Part shown: one piece after another, positions 60,039-64,000 of the stretch | Layout: each line of letters opens with the position of its first letter | Numbering within the stretch: position 1 is the first letter of the stretch | Origin: CAZFVY01 sp964522665 | GTDB taxonomy: Bacteria; Verrucomicrobiota; Verrucomicrobiia; Limisphaerales; CAZFVY01 | DNA: 64,000 bases | NCBI GenBank assembly: GCA_964522665.1 | Contig: CAZFVY010000012.1 | Coordinates: 30,357-94,356, forward strand | Direction: 5' to 3' | Translations under genes and position numbers: made by a program | Notes under the pieces: generated by a model | What the model was told of the DNA's origin: nothing | Seen by the model: only the letters and a program-made list of their open reading frames with translations | Databases searched by the model: none

Positions 60039-61396
60039 CCGCCACCGCAGACCCCCAAGCGCAAAATAAATCTCTTGTGATCGAGCCGCCGTTGGGCGCG
60101 GCGTTTCCCGGCTCGCCGCTCACCGGCGCGGCTCCCGACCCCGCGCTCATGCCGGCCGTCATGGTGTCCATCATCTCGCCCGAGGGCGGGGAAAATCCCG
60201 CCGCTCCCACCGCGGCGTCCGCGCCGTTGCCCGAGCCAATTTTGGATTTGCCCGCCGTTTCGGTCCTGGCGAAAGCGCCGGAGTTGATCCGCGCCTACGA
60301 CAAGTTCATCCAGGAACGGCCCGCGGATCAGAAGTTGATCTCGTTCGAGGAATTCATCCGGCTCCGCGCGCACGAGGAAATGCGGGAATCCCTGAAAGAC
60401 GGACTCGAGCGCTTTCTGCAGCCCTTTCTTTTCGACGTCGGTTCCGAGCAAAAGATGAAGCGTTTGCTGCGCGACGATTTCTTCCAACGATTCATCACTT
60501 CCGCCGGCGAACTGGCGGAACGCTCCAGTTGGGACTTCGCGGAAATCATCCAGCGCTCGACCAACCTTGAGGACGTGCGCAAGACGCCCACGGTGGTCCG
60601 CGCCCGCCGCGTGCGGGACGCCGCCTTCGGCCGCCTCGACGCGATTCTCCTTTCGTTCGGCAAGACTCCCGAGCAGATCCAGCGGCTGGAAGAGGACCTC
60701 CAGCGGACCCTGGCCGGCATGCACGGGGCGCACTCGCCCGACGCGGTCCTGCGTGAAGCGGTCGCCGAGGAATTGAACGGCACGGTCAACACGACGCAGT
60801 TGGTAACCACCCTTTCGGTCGCCGAGCAGGACGCGGGCCGCCGCCTTTACTCGATGCGCCAGCAGCAGAAGGCCCTGCTGCAGGCGAAAAACGCCGCGTT
60901 CCTCAAGATGAAGGATTACCTGAGCGGCTTGGTGACCCTGCCCGAGTCGATGCTGAACTACGCCTGCTCCAAATGCTACGGCGGAGACATCGATTTTTCA
61001 CTCGAAAAGACGGCCGTATTACGCGTCCAGGAAGCCATCCGGCCAAAAATCGCGCGCGCGTTGGAAGTGCTCGGGATGCTGTCGGGCGCCGTGGAGCAAC
61101 AACTGGACGAACAGGGCAATCAGGAAACCGCCAAGGTCGAAGAACAACGCCAGTTGGCCTTGAACAAGATTTACGAATTGGAGCGCGTCGAATACGAGGC
61201 GCTCGGTTATCAAGCGATGGGTTTCGGCGTCGTCTGCCTGTTGGTTGCCTGGTTGGTGGGCGACCTCTCGACCGGCGGCGACAATCGAGTGATCGGTTTC
61301 CGCGTTCTGGCGTTCATCGCGGGCGTGATCTTTATCGCCTGGGGCCTGAGCACGCTGATGTTCGACCAGATGCGCTCGAACAAGTCGGATACCTGA
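60035..61396 (+). CDS. Membrane protein of unknown function with two C-terminal transmembrane helices
   Basis: A 453-residue protein. Residues 1-75 are Pro/Ala-rich and probably disordered; ~75-340 are long amphipathic and coiled-coil-like helices (SFEEFIRLRAHEEMRESLKDGLERFLQPFLF, IQRLEEDLQRTLAGMHG, TLSVAEQDAGRRLYSMRQQQKALLQAKN). A CSKC pair occurs near residue 311. Two membrane helices (~391-411 MGFGVVCLLVAWLVG and ~422-442 VLAFIAGVIFIAWGLSTLMF) end the protein. The soluble part is probably cytoplasmic. No family recognised; the coupled 107-residue protein upstream is the only clue to a partner. Confidence 0.8.
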   Translation: MTATADPQAQNKSLVIEPPLGAAFPGSPLTGAAPDPALMPAVMVSIISPEGGENPAAPTAASAPLPEPILDLPAVSVLAKAPELIRAYDKFIQERPADQKLISFEEFIRLRAHEEMRESLKDGLERFLQPFLFDVGSEQKMKRLLRDDFFQRFITSAGELAERSSWDFAEIIQRSTNLEDVRKTPTVVRARRVRDAAFGRLDAILLSFGKTPEQIQRLEEDLQRTLAGMHGAHSPDAVLREAVAEELNGTVNTTQLVTTLSVAEQDAGRRLYSMRQQQKALLQAKNAAFLKMKDYLSGLVTLPESMLNYACSKCYGGDIDFSLEKTAVLRVQEAIRPKIARALEVLGMLSGAVEQQLDEQGNQETAKVEEQRQLALNKIYELERVEYEALGYQAMGFGVVCLLVAWLVGDLSTGGDNRVIGFRVLAFIAGVIFIAWGLSTLMFDQMRSNKSDT

Positions 61397-61701
61397 TCCT
61401 CGTGCCTCCGAGGCGCCTGGCAAGCCAAGCAACGCCGCACGGCCCCGAGGCCAAGCTGGAGCGACGGCGTTTCGGCGGGCGCGAGTGTTGGTTCCCAAAC
61501 CGGACCTCGCGCCACTTTTTCAGGGCTCGGCCGAGCCTCGCCCCACCCAAAGTAGCGTGGCGTCCGGCCGGGGTTTCACCGCAGGCCCCCAAAGCCGATC
61601 GCCGCGACACGTCGAAGTTGCGCCGCGGCGCATGATTCTTGGTGGATTCTGGTTGAATTCCAGTTTCGCGTCTGCGATACTTGCCCCACTTAGGCGTTCA
61701 A
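61397..61701. other. Intergenic region
   Basis: No gene is supported. A 5-bp hairpin CCTCG...CGAGG occurs directly after the preceding stop. The sequence GTAGCGTGGCGTCCGG (~61554) resembles GTAGCGTGGGCGCTCCGG on the minus strand at ~11646-11663, a possible dispersed repeat. Confidence 0.35.
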
Positions 61702-62574
61702 ATGAGTCCCTCCGTCGTTAGCGTTATATCTCCTGGCCTAACTGAGGCTCAACGGAATGCGTTGATCAGCCTCCTCGCGGACGACGATCCCGCGGTCTAT
61801 CAAGTCGTGCGCCAAAAACTGCTTTCGTTTGGCGAAGCCGCGCGCGATTGGTTGCGGCCGCACCTCCTCAGCAACGAAGCGACGCTCCGCCGACACGCGC
61901 ACGAGATCATCGATCGCCTCGACCGCCAGGCCGCCGACATTCAATTTCTCGCCTTTTGCCTGAGCAAAGGCGAAGACCTCGACGCCGAAGAAGGGAGTTG
62001 GCTGCTGGCCCGCACCCGCTATCCCGACGTGAATCCGGCGGGCTACCAGGCGTTGCTCGATAGCTACGCCGGGGATTTGCTGGAGCGGATCGACTTCGGC
62101 GCCGCGCCCGATCAGATTCTGGCCACCATCAATCGCTACTTCTTCGAAGAATTGAGTTTCAGCGGGAACGAGCAGAACTACTACGAGCCGGATAACAGCT
62201 ACCTCAACCGGGTGGTCGATCGGCGCCTGGGGAATCCGGTCAGCCTTTGCCTGATATTTCTTTTTATCACCCGGCGCCTCCGCTTGCCCGTCACCGGCAT
62301 CGGAACCCAAGGCCCGTTCATTTGCCGATTTCAGACTTCCAAGGAAGAGCTTTATATCGACGTTTTTAATAAAGGCCGCCTCCTGACCAAGGGCGAATGC
62401 CTGAAATTCCTCCCCCAGGCCAGCCGCGGCTTTCAGGATGGGTACCTAACCCCGACCACGCCACGCCGGACGTTGTTGCGCCTGTGCTCGGACCTCCATC
62501 AGATTTACGTTCACCTGAACGACCGAGAAGAGTCCGAACGCCTCCAACGCTACATCATCGCGTTAGCCAAATAA
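61702..62574 (+). CDS. SirB1/transglutaminase-like protein
   Basis: A 290-residue protein from the ATG at 61702 (a TTG at 61681 is also in frame). After an ~90-residue helical N-terminus comes the SirB1-N/transglutaminase-like domain: INRYFFEELSFSGNEQNYYEPDNSYLNRVVDRRLGNPVSL, VTGIGTQGPFICRF, and ELYIDVFNKGRLL. The usual Cys of active transglutaminases in this family follows NP(V/I)SL; here the following residue is Cys (VSLCLIF), so a nucleophile may be present. The biological role of the family is not established. It converges with the exonuclease gene. Confidence 0.88.
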   Translation: MSPSVVSVISPGLTEAQRNALISLLADDDPAVYQVVRQKLLSFGEAARDWLRPHLLSNEATLRRHAHEIIDRLDRQAADIQFLAFCLSKGEDLDAEEGSWLLARTRYPDVNPAGYQALLDSYAGDLLERIDFGAAPDQILATINRYFFEELSFSGNEQNYYEPDNSYLNRVVDRRLGNPVSLCLIFLFITRRLRLPVTGIGTQGPFICRFQTSKEELYIDVFNKGRLLTKGECLKFLPQASRGFQDGYLTPTTPRRTLLRLCSDLHQIYVHLNDREESERLQRYIIALAK

Positions 62575-62645
62575 GCGGCAAAGCGGCTCCCTCCACGACG
62601 CCGCGAGACGGCCTCGGTCGGCGCTTCCGCCCGTCAGTCGGGCGG

Positions 62646-63572
62646 TCAAAAAAGATCGGGCTGCGAGGACGAGGCCGGCAGCGCCGCTTCCAACGTCTTC
62701 AACATGGTTTTGAATCCCCAGCGCGAATACAGCTCCCGGAGGCGCGCGGGGTCACCCCCGCGCAACTCGACCTCGTCCGCGGAAAACGGGTACGGCAAAT
62801 CCGCGTTCAGGCGGATGAGACGCTGATTGCGCCGCACATTTTCGGCCGCGCTCGTCAACGCGTTGCGCACACGCTCGGACGAAACCTCGCCCAGACGTTG
62901 GTACATCGCCTCAATCGTCCCGAACTGCCGCAAAAGGTCGGTCGCGGTTTTCGGCCCGACCCCCGGCACGCCCGGAATATTATCGACGTTGTCGCCGATC
63001 AAACTGAGCCAATCGACGACTTGCGCCGGCGTCACTCCCGTCTTCTCCTGGATTTTGGCGACACCGAGCAGGCTCTCCGTCTTGTCGTTCGGGTTCAGCA
63101 TAAAGACCCGGTCCGAGACCAGTTGCATGAAATCCTTGTCGGAGCTGGCAATGACCACCGCCAAGCCAATCGGCTCCGCCTGCCGGGCCACGGTGGCGAT
63201 CCAGTCGTCCGCCTCGACCCCGTCCTGGCAGAACGACGCGACGCCGGCCGCTTGGAGGTACGCGACGATTTGATCAAATTGGGCCTCCAAGTCGGGTGGC
63301 GTCGAGGGACGCTGGGCCTTGTACGAGGGCAAGAGTTCCATTCGCTCGGCCGCCAAACCACCATCCCAAATAACCACGCGGTGGGTCGGCTGGACGACCA
63401 AGGTCATCCGTTCGAGCATCTTGATGAATCCGTAAATCGCATTCGTCGGCTCGCCGGTCGGCGAATGCAGCCGGCGGATCGCGAAGAAAGCGCGATACGC
63501 GTACGCGTGCCCATCGACAATCAGGAGCCGGTTTCCCGGCGGCGGTGAGACAAGTTCGGCTTCGGCGGTCAC
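62646..63572 (-). CDS. 5'-3' exonuclease (PolI N-terminal domain / flap endonuclease family), stand-alone
   Basis: A 308-residue protein with the complete metal-binding set of the PolI 5'-3' exonuclease: LLIVDGHAYAYRAFFA, VVIWDGG, GVEADDWIATVARQA, VIASSDKDFMQLVSD, GDNVDNIPGVPGVGPKTATDLL (helix-three-turn-helix). It ends without the 3'-5' exonuclease and polymerase domains, so either the genome carries a separate polymerase part or this is an additional ExoIX/flap-endonuclease-like protein. It likely removes RNA primers and flaps. The N-terminal ~14 residues before RLLIVDGHA are an extension. Confidence 0.93.
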   Translation of the reverse strand: MTAEAELVSPPPGNRLLIVDGHAYAYRAFFAIRRLHSPTGEPTNAIYGFIKMLERMTLVVQPTHRVVIWDGGLAAERMELLPSYKAQRPSTPPDLEAQFDQIVAYLQAAGVASFCQDGVEADDWIATVARQAEPIGLAVVIASSDKDFMQLVSDRVFMLNPNDKTESLLGVAKIQEKTGVTPAQVVDWLSLIGDNVDNIPGVPGVGPKTATDLLRQFGTIEAMYQRLGEVSSERVRNALTSAAENVRRNQRLIRLNADLPYPFSADEVELRGGDPARLRELYSRWGFKTMLKTLEAALPASSSQPDLF

Positions 63573-64000
63573 AGTCTTGGCGGGGTCGGTTTCATGTAAG
63601 ACACGGGCAGCATACTTGACGCCGTTTGATTCTCAAGCCTGACGCATTCCCTGGGAGATCGAGCCCGCGCGCGAGCTTTCAGAATCAAGCTGAACTCACT
63701 TGCTCCCAGAATGGAAACGACCGGCCGAACCCAGCGACTCAGGGGGATCCGTCTCGGGTAGGTTTACGAACGTTGGCCGCCACGCGTCGCCGGTGAAGTC
63801 TTCGCGACGGTCAATCGGGCAACAAAAGCGCGATGAGCCGGCCCTTTGAGGCCAGCTTTCAAGGTCGCCAGGACTGCGGCGCCATCCTGAACCAATAACG
63901 CCTGAACGTTCAGAGCCAGCCCAGGAAAAGTAACGCTATGGCAAATCACTCTCATCCGGCCATGGGGAAGCTCGGCGATTGTAACCCACTAAACGGGAGA
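63573..64000. other. Window end without a supported gene
   Basis: A 63-codon frame on the minus strand (63764-63955) exists but has no recognisable product. An inverted pair CTGGGAG (~63651) / CTCCCAG (~63704) is the only other structure. The stretch upstream of the exonuclease start presumably holds its promoter, which I cannot define. Confidence 0.4.

Noticed and set aside
62397..63548. 383-codon plus-strand frame at the end of the window
   Set aside because: Mostly antisense to the 5'-3' exonuclease.
1..64000. CRISPR array, rRNA, prophage or integron
   Set aside because: No regularly spaced repeats, rRNA sequence, phage structural genes or integrase were seen on either strand.

Overview
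The window looks like a scaffold piece (one 100-N gap at 43536-43635) from a GC-rich, free-living member of the PVC bacteria, most likely Verrucomicrobiota (Pedosphaera/Limisphaerales type). The evidence is the gene content: a PSCyt1/DUF1549/DUF1553 protein next to a DUF1501 protein, a sigma factor with a membrane-anchored C-terminal extension, a pseudopilin-like protein with an H-X9-DG-like tail, many secreted carbohydrate-active proteins, and few clear Shine-Dalgarno sequences. No taxonomic marker was searched, so this is inference from families.

Layout. 1-4794: end of an exopolysaccharide locus (tyrosine autokinase, cut by the window edge, and an O-antigen-ligase-like polymerase). 5011-7182: recQ. 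7198-15054: two tandem paralogous membrane histidine kinases that differ by one whole copy of a ~285-residue extracytoplasmic module. 15376-25999: secreted cytochrome c protein, zinc metallopeptidase, membrane-anchored sigma factor, pseudopilin-like protein, two lactonase-type enzymes (ApnL-like and SMP-30-like), then a TetR regulator with a START/SRPBCC gene. 26137-26834: PIN/AbrB toxin-antitoxin pair. 26932-37077: secreted enzymes of unknown substrate and the DUF1501/PSCyt pair. 37627-40081: tRNA-Asn, mutM, yraN, rnhB.

40308-44387 is the accessory part. A copy of a 31-bp sequence lies at each end in inverted orientation (28/31 identical). Just inside the left copy is a 5'-decapitated RHS gene whose last ~140 residues resemble a toxin domain, followed with 4-bp overlap by a small lipoprotein that is probably its immunity protein. 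Just inside the right copy a second small gene is cut short. The composition becomes visibly more AT-rich over the toxin tip and the immunity gene.

44569-63572: an orphan HscA-like Hsp70; infC with a TTG start overlapped by a 10-codon leader ORF and without rpmI/rplT behind it; two secreted polysaccharide-lyase-like proteins; a DPP-IV peptidase; the S-adenosylmethionine cycle pair metK-ahcY divergent from an ArsR-methyltransferase fusion; an FkbM methyltransferase; a Nif3 protein; a two-gene unit of unknown function; a SirB1/transglutaminase-like protein; and a stand-alone 5'-3' exonuclease.

Functionally the window combines surface polysaccharide export, uptake and breakdown of plant-type or algal polysaccharides (lyases, beta-helix, apionate-lactonase-like protein), and ordinary housekeeping, interrupted by one toxin-bearing island. 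All functions are from reading the translated sequences; no database search was run.
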